Source: Flabesymbios commensalis
Lineage: Eukaryota > Annelida > Polychaeta > Terebellida > Flabelligeridae
Length of the DNA stretch: 64,000 nucleotides
NCBI GenBank assembly: GCA_964017125.1
Contig: OZ024915.1
Span: forward strand, 74,721,767-74,785,766
Direction: 5' to 3'
The translations under genes were made by a program, and so were the position numbers. Every line of letters starts with the position of its first letter. The stretch's first letter is position 1. Under the pieces are notes generated by a model. The model was not told the origin of the DNA. It worked only from the letters and a program-made list of their open reading frames with translations, and ran no database searches. Shown here one piece after another: positions 12,201-18,197 of this stretch.

Positions 12201-12795
12201 GGACATAAATTAACTGCTAGTTATCTGTGTGAATATCTGCCGGAAATGATCTGAATTCATGAGTCCCCAAGTGTAAGATATTAAGTTGAATGAAATTAGA
12301 AGAAATCATTGAGTAATAAATTGGTGTATATTTATAATATCAGACTAATTGTAGACATAGCCATGTATATCCAATTTAATCTATCCTAACCGACGTGTTA
12401 GCTGTAATAGTTGCATTTTTTCTCTGTCGTTGCTATGGCGACACGTTGGTTGTTATGGTTACAGAAGAGGTCCTCCACCTCCTGAGCCTATGTTAAGTTT
12501 GTTGATGTCGTTGCTATGGTAACACTTTGGTTGTTATGGTTAGAGACAAAGCCCTCCCCCTTTCTGAGCATATGTTATGTTTTGTATGTCGTTGTTATGG
12601 TAACACTTTGGTTGTTATGGTTACAGACGAGGCCCTCCTCCTCCTGAGCAGATCGTTGTGACCCCTAACACCCCCGCCATGCAGACGATGGCCGCGCAAC
12701 TCACCGAGGATAACGACGACTTCGCCGATAGGGGGCGCTACCATCAGTCTGAAGTGGTCAAAGGAGACAACTTTGATGATTATGACAGTAACTAG
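91..12795 (+). CDS. SLC12A8: SLC12A8-type transporter, 12 exons, 5' end outside the window
   Basis: Multi-pass membrane transporter of the SLC12 (cation-chloride cotransporter) family, closest from memory to vertebrate SLC12A8 (CCC9). That protein was proposed as a polyamine/amino-acid transport factor and, with debate, as an NMN transporter; the substrate here is unknown. Exons: 91-282, 1488-1605, 2380-2493, 3300-3501, 4016-4103, 4867-5013, 8056-8272, 9059-9334, 10169-10257, 10968-11085, 11834-11891, 12627-12795. They total 1,788 nt with matching phases at every junction, ending in TAG. Family matches include [72 protein letters not shown] and a conserved tail [15 protein letters not shown]. 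Two helices (exon at 10968) follow a long hydrophilic segment, as in the human protein. About 65 N-terminal residues are missing. The 595 visible residues plus these approach the human length of 714. The exon at 9059 has the weakest acceptor. Confidence 0.93.
271..641 (+). repeat. Tandem array of a splice-donor segment (9 copies, about 41 bp)
   Basis: The last 12 coding bases of visible exon 1, TGCTTTGGTATG, with the donor and about 25 bp of intron recur at about 271, 312, 353, 394, 448, 491, 539, 582 and 623. Several copies keep GTAAGT. Others have decayed to ATAAGT, GTAAAT or GTCAAC. The 41-bp unit is not a multiple of three, and reading past the first donor meets TAA within 15 codons, so use of a downstream donor would disrupt the protein. 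Confidence 0.9.
642..981. other. Intron 1 sequence with a degenerate short repeat
   Basis: No coding signal. Around 855-965 the phrase ACTTATGTTTGTGT recurs about four times, a small decayed tandem repeat. Confidence 0.5.
982..1206 (-). mobile_element. TTAA MITE, hairpin family B
   Basis: It begins TTAACCCTTGGAGCACTGA and ends at a TTAA shared with the next element. The interior has the family B palindrome (TCACTTGAAGTTGTG and its complement, about 1130-1180), decayed at the tip. It is inverted relative to the well-preserved copy at 37,014-37,245. TTAA target plus CCC-starting ends is the piggyBac pattern; there is no transposase. Confidence 0.7.
1203..1446 (+). mobile_element. TTAA MITE, hairpin family A
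   Basis: It runs from TTAACTCTTGAAGTGCTGA to CACTGTAAGGGTTAA and abuts the preceding element at a common TTAA. The 3' third is a palindrome built on GACGTCAGATTCTGACGTC. The GATTTCAAATTG/CAATTTGAAATC segment typical of family A is present. About 245 bp, non-autonomous, in intron 1. Confidence 0.75.
1488..1605 (+). CDS. SLC12A8: SLC12A8 visible exon 2
   Basis: Acceptor GTTGCAG ends at 1487; donor GTGAGT starts at 1606; it leaves phase 1. It encodes [20 protein letters not shown] and then [15 protein letters not shown], matching the human segment AGAMYITGFAESI...RGISVAVLLALL. No duplication is visible at this exon. Confidence 0.92.
1627..1692. repeat. GNA-loop palindrome, CCCAGCA MITE-family core
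   Basis: A near-perfect inverted repeat around CAGCGTCGCAGACGTTGG with arms TTCAATGTTGGACCA / TGGTCCAACATTGAA. It is the core of the palindromic MITE family seen whole at 24,272 and 53,999. The terminal CCCAGCA motifs are not recognisable here. Confidence 0.55.
1693..1965 (+). mobile_element. TTAA MITE, hairpin family A
   Basis: Bounded by TTAACCCTGACG and GCTGTAAGGGTTAA. It contains the CAATTTGAAATCATCATAAA segment and an expanded palindrome in which GACGTCAGATTCTGACG is repeated about three times (1845-1940). It sits in intron 2. Confidence 0.75.
2012..2424 (+). repeat. Tandem array of the exon 3 acceptor edge (6 copies, 72 bp)
   Basis: About 27 nt of intron end with its AG plus the first 45 nt of exon 3 are repeated. 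Exon-like starts fall at 2021, 2093, 2164, 2236, 2308 and 2380, a period of 72 (one 71). The copy at 2380 continues into the full exon. All six keep an AG. The unit is 24 codons; the 2308 copy reads in frame into 2380, adding a hydrophobic stretch, while copies ending in GTTTAATAT carry a stop. Confidence 0.92.
2380..2493 (+). CDS. SLC12A8: SLC12A8 visible exon 3
   Basis: Acceptor TTTTCAG ends at 2379; donor GTATGAG follows 2493. It reads in from phase 1 and encodes [20 protein letters not shown] and [17 protein letters not shown], aligned with human INLAGVKWIIRLQLLLLFLL...DFVVGSFTHLDP. The downstream end is confirmed by the phase of the next exon. An upstream duplicate acceptor at 2308 is an in-frame alternative. 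Confidence 0.92.
2494..3299. other. Intron 3, no gene
   Basis: It holds a decayed CCCAGCA-family palindrome at about 2835-2900 (GACGTTGAGCCGACATCGCAGACA) and AT-rich sequence. The open frame through 2,510-2,689 simply continues from the exon and has no family match. Confidence 0.5.
3300..3501 (+). CDS. SLC12A8: SLC12A8 visible exon 4
   Basis: Acceptor TTTACAG ends at 3299; donor GTAAAC after 3501. It encodes [20 protein letters not shown], with an N-x-S glycosylation-type site in the extracellular loop, then [20 protein letters not shown] and [20 protein letters not shown]. This is the most conserved stretch of the SLC12 fold and matches human SLC12A8 closely. Confidence 0.94.
3573..3690. 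repeat. CCCAGTAAACAC MITE-family copy
   Basis: Starts CCCAGTAAACACAAAACATT and ends with the complement AATGTTTTGTGTTTAT. The interior pairs imperfectly (ACATTTGTATAAC / CATTGTATAAATG). Non-coding, in intron 4. Confidence 0.55.
4016..4103 (+). CDS. SLC12A8: SLC12A8 visible exon 5
   Basis: Acceptor GTTACAG ends at 4015; donor GTACGT after 4103; ends in phase 0. It encodes [20 protein letters not shown] then HTDYMIAEK, matching human [28 protein letters not shown]: one helix and the start of the next loop. Confidence 0.93.
4120..4244 (+). mobile_element. TTAA MITE, family A, internally deleted
   Basis: Both ends (TTAACCCTTACAG and GCTGAAAGAGTCAA) and the CAATTTGAAATCATCATAA block are present, but only half of the palindrome remains. 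About 125 bp against about 245 for full copies. Confidence 0.6.
4532..4931 (+). repeat. Tandem array of the exon 6 acceptor edge (4 copies, 100 bp)
   Basis: Units of exactly 100 bp contain about 36 nt of intron end with a CACCAG or CACTAG acceptor plus about 64 nt of exon 6. Exon-like starts fall at 4567, 4667, 4767 and 4867; only the last continues into the full exon. All four keep AG. The unit is not a multiple of three, and each upstream copy runs into TAA at ATGGTTTAA, so an upstream acceptor would truncate the protein. Confidence 0.92.
4867..5013 (+). CDS. SLC12A8: SLC12A8 visible exon 6
   Basis: Acceptor CACCAG ends at 4866; donor GTAAGT after 5013; 49 codons in phase 0. It encodes [20 protein letters not shown], then [20 protein letters not shown] and PFIKVLGKG. 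Human counterpart: [36 protein letters not shown]. Confidence 0.94.
5383..7200. mobile_element. Large non-coding repeat bounded by inverted GGCCTCAGCC, with internal tandem units
   Basis: Intron 6 holds a block with GGCCTCAGCC at 5385-5394 and its complement GGCTGAGGCC at 7181-7190. Near the left end is a GTCCGTCCGTCTGTC-type run. The interior repeats a module of about 300 bp three or more times, marked by TTGGGCAAGATTCGGACAGA, GGTCATGACGGCCAAAATGG and GCAGTTTCAGGTAGGGATAT (about 5848, 6160, 6303). Related modules occur at 22.52-22.79 kb and 24.59-24.88 kb. No coding capacity. Probably a non-autonomous DNA transposon; the superfamily is not resolved. Confidence 0.55.
7721..7951 (+). mobile_element. 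TTAA MITE, hairpin family A
   Basis: Starts TTAATAACACTTACAACACTG and ends GTTGTAAGTGTTAA. It carries ATAAACCATGGAGACCAAAG, the CAATTTGAAATCATCATAAA block, and the palindrome around TCTGACGTCTATAGACATCAG. Confidence 0.65.
8056..8272 (+). CDS. SLC12A8: SLC12A8 visible exon 7
   Basis: Acceptor TTTTCCACAG ends at 8055; donor GTAAGT after 8272; leaves phase 1. It encodes [40 protein letters not shown] and [16 protein letters not shown], followed by a lysine-rich cytoplasmic start ([16 protein letters not shown]). Human match: [42 protein letters not shown]. This is the last helix of the core transporter fold. Confidence 0.94.
8309..8551 (+). mobile_element. TTAA MITE, hairpin family B variant
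   Basis: From TTAACCCTTTCACCTC to GTGCTTTAAGGGTGAA. The hairpin is CCACTTCAAGTTGTG ... CACAACCTGAAGTGGGTG, tip GGTCGCAGTAGCGAGA (loop AGTA). A second variant copy with the same left half lies at 9761-10011. Confidence 0.7.
8552..9058. other. Intron 7 tail, AT-rich, no feature
   Basis: AT-rich sequence with ATATCTATC-like simple stretches before the exon at 9059. Nothing else seen. Confidence 0.5.
9059..9334 (+). CDS. SLC12A8: SLC12A8 visible exon 8 (hydrophilic segment)
   Basis: It reads in phase with exons 7 and 9 and encodes a charged, low-hydrophobicity stretch: [75 protein letters not shown]. This is the cytoplasmic segment before the last helix pair, poorly conserved in the family. The donor GTCAGT follows 9334. 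The acceptor (TTAAAAG, ends at 9058) has a weak pyrimidine tract but is the AG that gives the required phase. The 3' edge is partly duplicated downstream. Confidence 0.8.
9378..9520 (+). repeat. Two decayed copies of the exon 8 donor edge
   Basis: GACATGAGAGCGGATACCAC (exon, from about 9268) recurs at 9379 in a short copy that jumps directly to AAAGGTCAGTATATAACATA. It recurs again at 9433 (GACATGAGTGCGGATGCCAT) in a longer copy reaching CTCATCAAAAAAGG. The last copy has lost the donor (GGTTATTATA instead of GGTCAGTATA). The flanking CTACTATCCAAACAAACA is duplicated too. Confidence 0.85.
9761..10011 (+). mobile_element. TTAA MITE, hairpin family B variant
   Basis: Begins TTAATCCTTTGCCTGCTGA and ends GCATTTTTGCGTTAA. 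The hairpin is CCACTTGAAGTTGTGGATC ... GCGAGACACAACTTCAAGTGG, with one tip mutation (ATGGTAGC). Confidence 0.65.
10169..10257 (+). CDS. SLC12A8: SLC12A8 visible exon 9
   Basis: Acceptor GTTTTTAG ends at 10168; donor GTAAGT after 10257. It encodes [20 protein letters not shown] and then CNRWLSLFG, matching human CNPWVSLLGAVG at the start of the penultimate helix. Phase 1 in, phase 0 out. Confidence 0.9.
10258..10829. other. Intron 9, no recognised feature
   Basis: It contains a short inverted pair (TTGACCTTGCAATTTACACTGCAAGGTCAA, about 10311-10340), a perfect 12-bp stem. The open frame through 10,272-10,538 has no family resemblance. Confidence 0.4.
10830..11013 (+). repeat. Tandem copies of the exon 10 acceptor edge (3 copies, old)
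   Basis: Exon-like starts after TTTGCAG (10836), TTACACAG (10897) and TTATACAG (10968) share the phrase CATGTTTTTT-CATA-CAGTGGGGCT. Only the last opens into the full exon. Spacing is 61 and 71 bp and divergence is higher than at exons 3 and 6, so these are older duplicates. All three keep a usable-looking AG. Confidence 0.85.
10968..11085 (+). CDS. SLC12A8: SLC12A8 visible exon 10
   Basis: It encodes [20 protein letters not shown] and [19 protein letters not shown], the C-terminal helix pair (human [34 protein letters not shown]). Acceptor TTTATACAG, donor GTATGT after 11085, phase 0 in and phase 1 out. Confidence 0.93.
11102..11325 (+). mobile_element. TTAA MITE, hairpin family A
   Basis: From TTAACCCTTAAATCGCTGA to GTGCTGAAAGGGTTAA, with the CAATTTGAAATCATTATAAA block. 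The palindrome is decayed (GACTTCTACAGATATCAGATG). A further fragment with the same 3' half, interrupted by a 15-G run at 11464-11478, follows to about 11540. Confidence 0.7.
11834..11891 (+). CDS. SLC12A8: SLC12A8 visible exon 11
   Basis: A small exon between ATTTGTAG and GTAAAA encoding [18 protein letters not shown]. It aligns with human SNFSFFRWMRSLLLPSCR just after the last helix. Phase 1 in, phase 2 out. Confidence 0.88.
11899..12028 (-). mobile_element. TTAA MITE family C, right-hand fragment
   Basis: Matches the family C half running from AAAGAAAATTACCATGTATT to ATGATGCTTTAATGCATCG and CTTAAAGGGTTGAA. The hairpin half is absent. A decayed family D hairpin follows (TGGAAATTGCGTTAGCAATTCC, 12140-12161). 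Confidence 0.6.
12426..12668 (+). repeat. Tandem copies of the exon 12 acceptor edge (3 copies, 81 bp)
   Basis: Units with GTCGTTGCTATGG, TTGGTTGTTATGG, an acceptor and GAGGCCCTCC have exon-like starts at 12465, 12546 and 12627, period 81. Acceptors read TTACAG, TTAGAG and TTACAG. Only the third continues to the full exon. The first copy would give a different short C-terminus ending within about 20 codons, so an upstream acceptor could make a shortened protein. Confidence 0.9.
12627..12795 (+). CDS. SLC12A8: SLC12A8 last exon and stop
   Basis: It encodes [40 protein letters not shown] and [15 protein letters not shown], then TAG at 12793-12795. The C-terminal motif matches human LTQENADFATRDRYHHSSLV strikingly well, which identifies the family and fixes the stop. 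Confidence 0.95.
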
Positions 12796-12807
12796 TAGTG
12801 ATGAGCC

Positions 12808-12930
12808 TACAACACCCTACGCCTAGCTCCACAACTGCAGACCTATCATAATCTACAACACCTTACGCCTAGCTCTACCACTGCAGACCTATCATAATCT
12901 ACAACACCCTACGCCTAGCTCCACCCAGTG
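12808..12930 (+). repeat. 45-bp tandem repeat in the SLC12A8 3' UTR
   Basis: CTACAACACCCTACGCCTAG starts at 12808, 12853 and 12899, about 2.5 copies of 45-46 bp, beginning 13 nt after the stop. It is followed by a C run at about 12953-12964. No clear polyadenylation signal could be assigned. Confidence 0.85.
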
Positions 12931-13591
12931 GCATATAGACAGGGGAAGTGTCCCCCCCCCCCCCGATTTCAAAATGATAGTAAATAGTGGCTTGATGTCT
13001 ATGACAGTAACCAGATAGTAAACTTAGACACCTTAGGGTTGTACCTAACACTTTGTCAAGTGGCAAATAGACCTTTCACCAAGGTGACTAGATGCTCGGG
13101 GATGTTACAGTAATACATAATCTCTGTGAGTACCCCATCCCCCCACCCACGGGTTACCACAAATTTATCAAAGGTATCATTTCAATATATATCTTCGCGA
13201 CCAGGATATATTTTAACCCTCTTCCTGCTGAGTCATCTTATGTCTAAAAAAAAATATTGTTTGTTTCCGATTTCCGACCGACCCTATCAAAACATGTGCG
13301 ACCCAAATTTATTTTATAGATTTCCATTTTTTTTTTTTTTTTCGAGAAATAGAAAAGTTAAGGGATGAGTTACAGGATGTAGGCAAAGTAACTAAAAAAA
13401 CGTTACGAAAAGGAGAGGGGGGGTCGAAAAGCATCAAAAAAAAAAAATCGTTACGTAATGTACAAATAAGACATGCATGGAAGTGAATTTGGCGGCAAAT
13501 AAAATAAAAAATAATTCTTACCTACCGATTGGATCGCGTCAGCAAAACGCAACTTCAAGTGGGTGAAAATTCCAATTAAATAATTTGGCTG
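12931..13591. other. 3' flank of SLC12A8, no gene
   Basis: Low-complexity C, T and A runs; nothing coding. A truncated hairpin-B arm (CGCAACTTCAAGTGGGTGAA, about 13546-13566) precedes the next MITE. Confidence 0.5.
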
Positions 13592-13839
13592 TTAACCCTT
13601 AGCACACTGATGTCGACTACCGTTGACTATAGTATTGTTTTCTCATGTTTTACTTATTTTGCATAACCAGGTTTGAAAAATTAAATATGTCTCAAATCTG
13701 TGATAATCATATACATTTAAACCTAGATTTTGCAAATTAAACTAATTTTCAGTCACTTGAAGTTGTGGATCGCGGTAGCGAGACACAACTTCAAGTGGCT
13801 GAAAATTTAAATTTCTTGGCTCAGTGCTCTAAGGGTTAA
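13592..13839 (+). mobile_element. TTAA MITE, hairpin family B, well preserved
   Basis: From TTAACCCTTAGCACACTGA to CAGTGCTCTAAGGGTTAA. The hairpin at about 13747-13806 has arms TTTTCAGTCACTTGAAGTTG, with complement CAACTTCAAGTGGCTGAAAA. The tip is GGATCGCGGTAGCGAGA: a TCGC/GCGA stem closing loop GGTA, above two opposed G-A pairs. No coding capacity. Confidence 0.8.
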
Positions 13840-13922
13840 AGAGTTAATATTTGCAAATCTTGTATAGTTTGAACACACATTTCATACCCAATTACTTAGA
13901 TTTATTCTGTTGATAAACCAGA

Positions 13923-14063
13923 TTAACCCTTATCCTGCTAAGTAGATTTATTTAAATTTTCAACCACTTGAAGTTGTGTCTCGCTCCCGCGATCCACAAC
14001 CTCAAGTGGTTGAAAATTACTCATATTTGTTTTAATTTGGGAACACATATCACCAAATCTTAA
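13923..14063 (-). mobile_element. TTAA MITE, family B, short copy
   Basis: TTAACCCTTATCCTGCTAAG leads to a hairpin CAACCACTTGAAGTTGTGTC ... GATCCACAACCTCAAGTGG with loop TCCC (GGGA on the other strand). It shares its right TTAA with the family C copy that follows. Confidence 0.7.
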
Positions 14064-14320
14064 CTCTTTCAAGCTTGAATTTACCATTGTCATTTTCATC
14101 CACTACAAGCCGCGAATTGCTGTCGCAATTCTCGACTTGTAGTGGATGAAGACGACTTGATGTGGGTGAGAAACCAAAGAAAATTGATATGTATTGGTAA
14201 ACCAGTTTAATGGAAATTTTCATTCTCAAACCCCTAGTTGCAGGAAAATTAAGTTTGATTTCAGGGATGTAAAATGATGCTTTAACGCATCGTGAGGTTT
14301 TGAACATGTTGAACAGTGAT
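14060..14320 (-). mobile_element. TTAA MITE, hairpin family C
   Basis: Starts TTAACTCTTTCAAGCTTGAA. The hairpin is CATCCACTACAAGCCGCGAA ... CTCGACTTGTAGTGGATG around ATTGCTGTCGCAAT (loop GACA on the minus strand). It ends with ATGATGCTTTAACGCATCG; the terminal TTAA has decayed. Confidence 0.72.
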
Positions 14321-14974
14321 TTAATCGGCTAATAAAACAAATAAGAGCGCCTACTTTTGTAAGCAGCCAAATGGTTAAAATGACAATACTTGTCTTTAGA
14401 GAGTAAAGGGTCAATACACTGTGCTGATGATAAGATAATTCATTGGTGTACATCACATGTAGTTGCTATGCCCTTGTTGTCCATGTGTTTGTCTTAGACC
14501 TTTCCATGCATACACTGGCTACACAAAGGATACATTTCTACATAAAGGATATATTTGAATGATCTTGGTCATTATAATAAAAGTGACGGGTCTGTCTCTC
14601 ATCGATACCTCTGCTTAAGCAAACATAGACATCTGGAATATATTCTATGAACGTGGTAAAGAGTCTCTCTCACCTAAATCTGTGAGAAAATCTACCGGAT
14701 ATTTTAGTCATCGGCCGAGCTAAGTGGCAGTTTCCGGCCACACAATACTAGTCTTATTACAGTGCTTACGTCAATTTTTCACGCTCCATCACATGCTATT
14801 TATTTGTTGAGTCATAGCAGAGCAGTGTGTTACTATTGAGTCAATAAATTGAGATTGTCTAGTGGACCAAATGTAGAAACTTTCTGCGCCCAACGAACGA
14901 AGTGTTGTTTTCTGTAATCGGTGAGTGTGTCACTGAACACCAAAGCAAAACACACCTCGCTCATCACTTTGGTA
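14321..14974. other. Intergenic, no feature seen
   Basis: AT-rich sequence without ORF support, tandem structure or recognised repeat. Confidence 0.4.
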
Positions 14975-15199
14975 TTAACCCTCAAAGCACTGAATTAAAT
15001 ATTTTAATTTTTTACCCTCTTACAGCTGTGTCTCGCTACCGCGACACACAACTTCAGCCGGGTGAAAATTACTCATATTTGTTTATTATGAGTTCAAATA
15101 TGTGCAAATCTTGATGTTTTAACATACATTTTTTTCCCAACCAGTATTTTTTATTTGGGTAATACATCGGATTATAAACGACTATGATTATCGGTTTAA
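14975..15199 (-). mobile_element. TTAA MITE, hairpin family B
   Basis: TTAACCCTCAAAGCACTGAA at the left, a TTAA shared with the next element at the right. The hairpin tip GTGTCTCGCTACCGCGACAC carries loop GGTA on the minus strand, but the outer arms are shortened. Confidence 0.6.
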
Positions 15200-15469
15200 C
15201 CCTTGAGCTGCTGGGAGAGTACTAGTATATTTATACGGTTTCAGGACAAATTATATGTCCTGAAAGTAATAAAAGATTATCTCAATAGGTTCAGTTGATC
15301 AAATAACTGAGCATATCTATTTGTCATGAATATGAAATTTTCGCCATTTGAGGCTGGAGATTGTGTTAGCAATTCCAGCCGGAAATAGCTAACTATTAAA
15401 CTAAGACATTTATGATGATTTCAAATTGAAAAAAACATTGAAAAAACATTTCAGTGCTTGAAGGATTAA
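15196..15469 (+). mobile_element. Chimeric TTAA MITE: family D left half, family A right half
   Basis: It opens TTAACCCTTGAGCTGCTGG and includes the family D hairpin remnant (GAGGCTGGAGATTGTGTTAG). It then switches to the family A block TTTATGATGATTTCAAATTG and the end CAGTGCTTGAAGGATTAA. Confidence 0.6.
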
Positions 15470-15981
15470 TACCAAGAAGTATCAACATTATAAAAATGGT
15501 GGCTATGTTTTACAATTTCATCCACCATTTTAACAATGTTGAGCCAATACTTGCTTTTTTTAGACACCGCATGTACTTATTCTCAGCTCAAATGGTATAA
15601 TTATCACAATGTGGTTGCTGCTATATTTACGTCTGATTATTCTACTCTTAGGACATATCTGTCATATTAACCTGTCAATAATAAGTTTCACGCTAGCTGT
15701 GGTGAATTATTCATGCTGTTTCCTCAGTCAATTCTCAACAGACTATCATGAAATTTCCAGCCTAATCCCAACAGCCCTACAAAATCATTTCAGACCATTT
15801 GACAAGTATCATGGGTTCAAATCCTGTAATCTGGAGTTAAATTAATGTGTGTACAGAGGGGCATCATAATTAGCTATTTACTACATCTAGCAGTCCAACT
15901 TTCAAACTAGACATTTTTAAAAATAATTTTTCAGGGCTTTGGGATTAAAAAATGTTCATATAAATCGGTGAGAAGTTAAGT
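15470..15981. other. Intergenic with a fragment of the CTGCCGTCAG MITE family
   Basis: Around 15720-15830, TCAATTCTCAACAGACTATC and the following bases resemble one arm of the TA-flanked MITEs at 44.1 and 46.0 kb. The local open frame through this is not a gene. Confidence 0.45.
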
Positions 15982-16214
15982 TTAATCCTTATCCTGCTAG
16001 CCATTAGAAATAGTTTGTTTCTTTTAGTGCGGGGACCGTTTTTAGACTCTGTAGTTGGCCGCACTGTAAGAGTAAAAGTATTTCTAATGGCCGTAGACCC
16101 ATAACATAGGTATTCAAATGAATGAGAAAGAGCTAACTAAGAGATTTATGATGATGACAAAATGAGTAAAACTCGTTGGTTTATATGAAAAATATTCAGC
16201 ACTTTAAGGGTTAA
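15982..16214 (-). mobile_element. TTAA MITE, family A, decayed palindrome
   Basis: TTAATCCTTATCCTGCTAG at the left and CAGCACTTTAAGGGTTAA at the right. It includes CGTAGACCCATAACATAGGT and a shortened palindrome GTGCGGGGACC ... GGCCGCACTGTAAGAG. Confidence 0.6.
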
Positions 16215-16717
16215 AGGGAGGTATGTGCCACTCTGGTATGTGACAGATACGACCATTTCATCACCAGATCGGCCACATGCTGGGTTATACCATATATCAA
16301 CACATTGTATCAACTGTTATCGACTGTGTATTATATACGTATATTTTATCATAATTTATGCTGTTGTTCTCATCTACACTTGTTCAACAATGTACATACT
16401 TCTCCTTGGCCTAGTATTTCAGATCTCCCCATTTTCCCATGTTGTGTATTGCGTTGCAATAAACTGATTTTAAAAATTAAAGTTGACTCACAAAAATCAC
16501 ATACCTGTTTAAGCTATTGCATCAACTGAAATCATGATTTCCTCTCATTTAAAATCAATCACTGTGATTTACAATAAGTCTCCACCAATAATACCTTCAT
16601 CTTAAAGGGTCTGCCCGGTATCTGACAATTTACAAAATGACAGATTTAACGTATTCTTTAGGGAACATATAATCTCTACATATAGGTAGACCTACTATGC
16701 GATGCCTTTTATTGTGA

Positions 16718-16825
16718 TACTGTAGATCTGGTAATTTTCGCGGGGGGTTCATGAATTTGCGAATTTGTCCTCTTCGAGAAATTTGCGAAAATTATAACCT
16801 CGCAAATATTATCAGATCTACAGTA
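16718..16825. mobile_element. TA-flanked MITE with TACTGTAGATCTGGTAATTT ends
   Basis: The left end TACTGTAGATCTGGTAAT and right end ATTATCAGATCTACAGTA are inverted; the interior is rich in TTCGCG-type phrases. 108 bp. TA at both edges suggests a Tc1/mariner-type target. Sister copies at 17034-17260 and 27715-27925. Confidence 0.75.
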
Positions 16826-17033
16826 TATCGTTTTTGAATAATTTGTTAATGTATTCACTCTATTAGCTACTCCATTACCACTTGCTGAGCCCAGATGTAC
16901 TTATTATACCAAGCTGTCTGTCCATTACCCTGCCCAGTACAGACGCTATGCCCTGCTGATGACAACACAGTCCCTGTAACTGCCATGCAATGCATTATAA
17001 TCATGTGACTCTCCACAAAATATACCTCTCAAG

Positions 17034-17260
17034 TACTGTAGATTTGGTAATTTTCACGTGTTTAGATTTCGGCTAATTTGTGATTTTGGTACTTTACACA
17101 AAGTCTAGAATTCTTCTTCTTGAAATACAGCAATCACTCTTGAAACAGAGTATTCTAGAATTATCAACTTCTATGATAGGTAGTGCTATTATGATAATAA
17201 TTTCGCGAGATTCTTAAGTTAAAAAATTAAAACCAAGCGAATATTACCAGATCTACAGTA
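17034..17260. mobile_element. TA-flanked MITE, second copy
   Basis: TACTGTAGATTTGGTAATTT at the left and ATTACCAGATCTACAGTA at the right, with an unrelated-looking longer interior (227 bp) except for subterminal TTCGCG/CGAA phrases. Confidence 0.75.
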
Positions 17261-17803
17261 ATGTGATCATGTCGGATTACGAATATGTTTGTGGCGCCTC
17301 TGAGCTCGGATCACCGAGGATTTAAGCGCTATAGAAGTTTATTATATTTTATTAACTCCCATATACCTAATCAGATCATGTGACCTGCATGTAATGTGTC
17401 ATGTGATGCCCATGATCATGTGACTGATACCTCGCATAATGTGATCCCCATGTAATATGATCATGTGACTCAAAGTACTTGTTTTACTTTTAGATACTCT
17501 TGGTGTAGACCTACTAATCTGTCATGCAAATAAAAACAGCAGTAACTGTTCACTTTTTCAAGTTAGCAGTTACTGCTGCTACTTTTCAAGTAAGCAGTTT
17601 CTGCTGTTTGCATGGTAATATTGGCCAACTGTTGTTATTAACAATGATAATATGTTGTTATATAATATTGTATATTGTACACTTTAATGATGATATTCTT
17701 CTCGTTGTTTATGTTTTATTATGTATTATATTGACATATGTACAGCATAAAAGATTAGAATAACCCTCTCTGTACTTAATTGTTTACTCATAGTTTTCAA
17801 TCA
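17261..17803. other. Intergenic with clustered ATCATGTGAC motifs
   Basis: ATCATGTGAC or close variants occur at about 17371-17476 four times, with another near 17000. A short imperfect repeat of AGCAGTAACTG-like units lies at 17535-17605. No gene seen. Confidence 0.45.
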
Positions 17804-18053
17804 TTAACCCTTTAATCCCTCACGATGCATTAAAGCATCATTTTACATCCCTGAAAACAGACTTAATTTTCCTACAACTAGGGGTTTTAGAATAAATTTT
17901 CCATGAAACTGTTTTACCAATACATGGCAATTTTTGTCATTTTTCACCCACATCAAATCATCTTCATCCACTACAAGTCGAGAATTGCGGCAGCAATTCG
18001 CGGCTTGTAGTGGATGAAGATGACAATAGTAAATTCAGGATTGAAAGGGTTAA
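17804..18053 (+). mobile_element. TTAA MITE, hairpin family C, well preserved
   Basis: From TTAACCCTTTAATCCCTCAC to ATTGAAAGGGTTAA, 250 bp. GATGCATTAAAGCATCATTT (itself a small palindrome) lies near the left end. The hairpin is CATCTTCATCCACTACAAGT ... GCTTGTAGTGGATGAAGATG with apex ATTGC-GGCA-GCAAT. Confidence 0.8.
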
Positions 18054-18197
18054 GGATCTTGCTGACACAATTATAAACACAATTTTTTCAATTGTGAGAT
18101 GTGTAAATAATTGAAAGCTACATTAGTGTAAACGGTTGAAAATGCTTACTAACGATCCAGGAATTATTGAGGGACTATATAATTCATCACCATAGTA

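Noticed and set aside
15609-15845. 78-residue hydrophobic frame
   Set aside because: It runs through an arm of the CTGCCGTCAG MITE family and AT-rich DNA; no start or family support.
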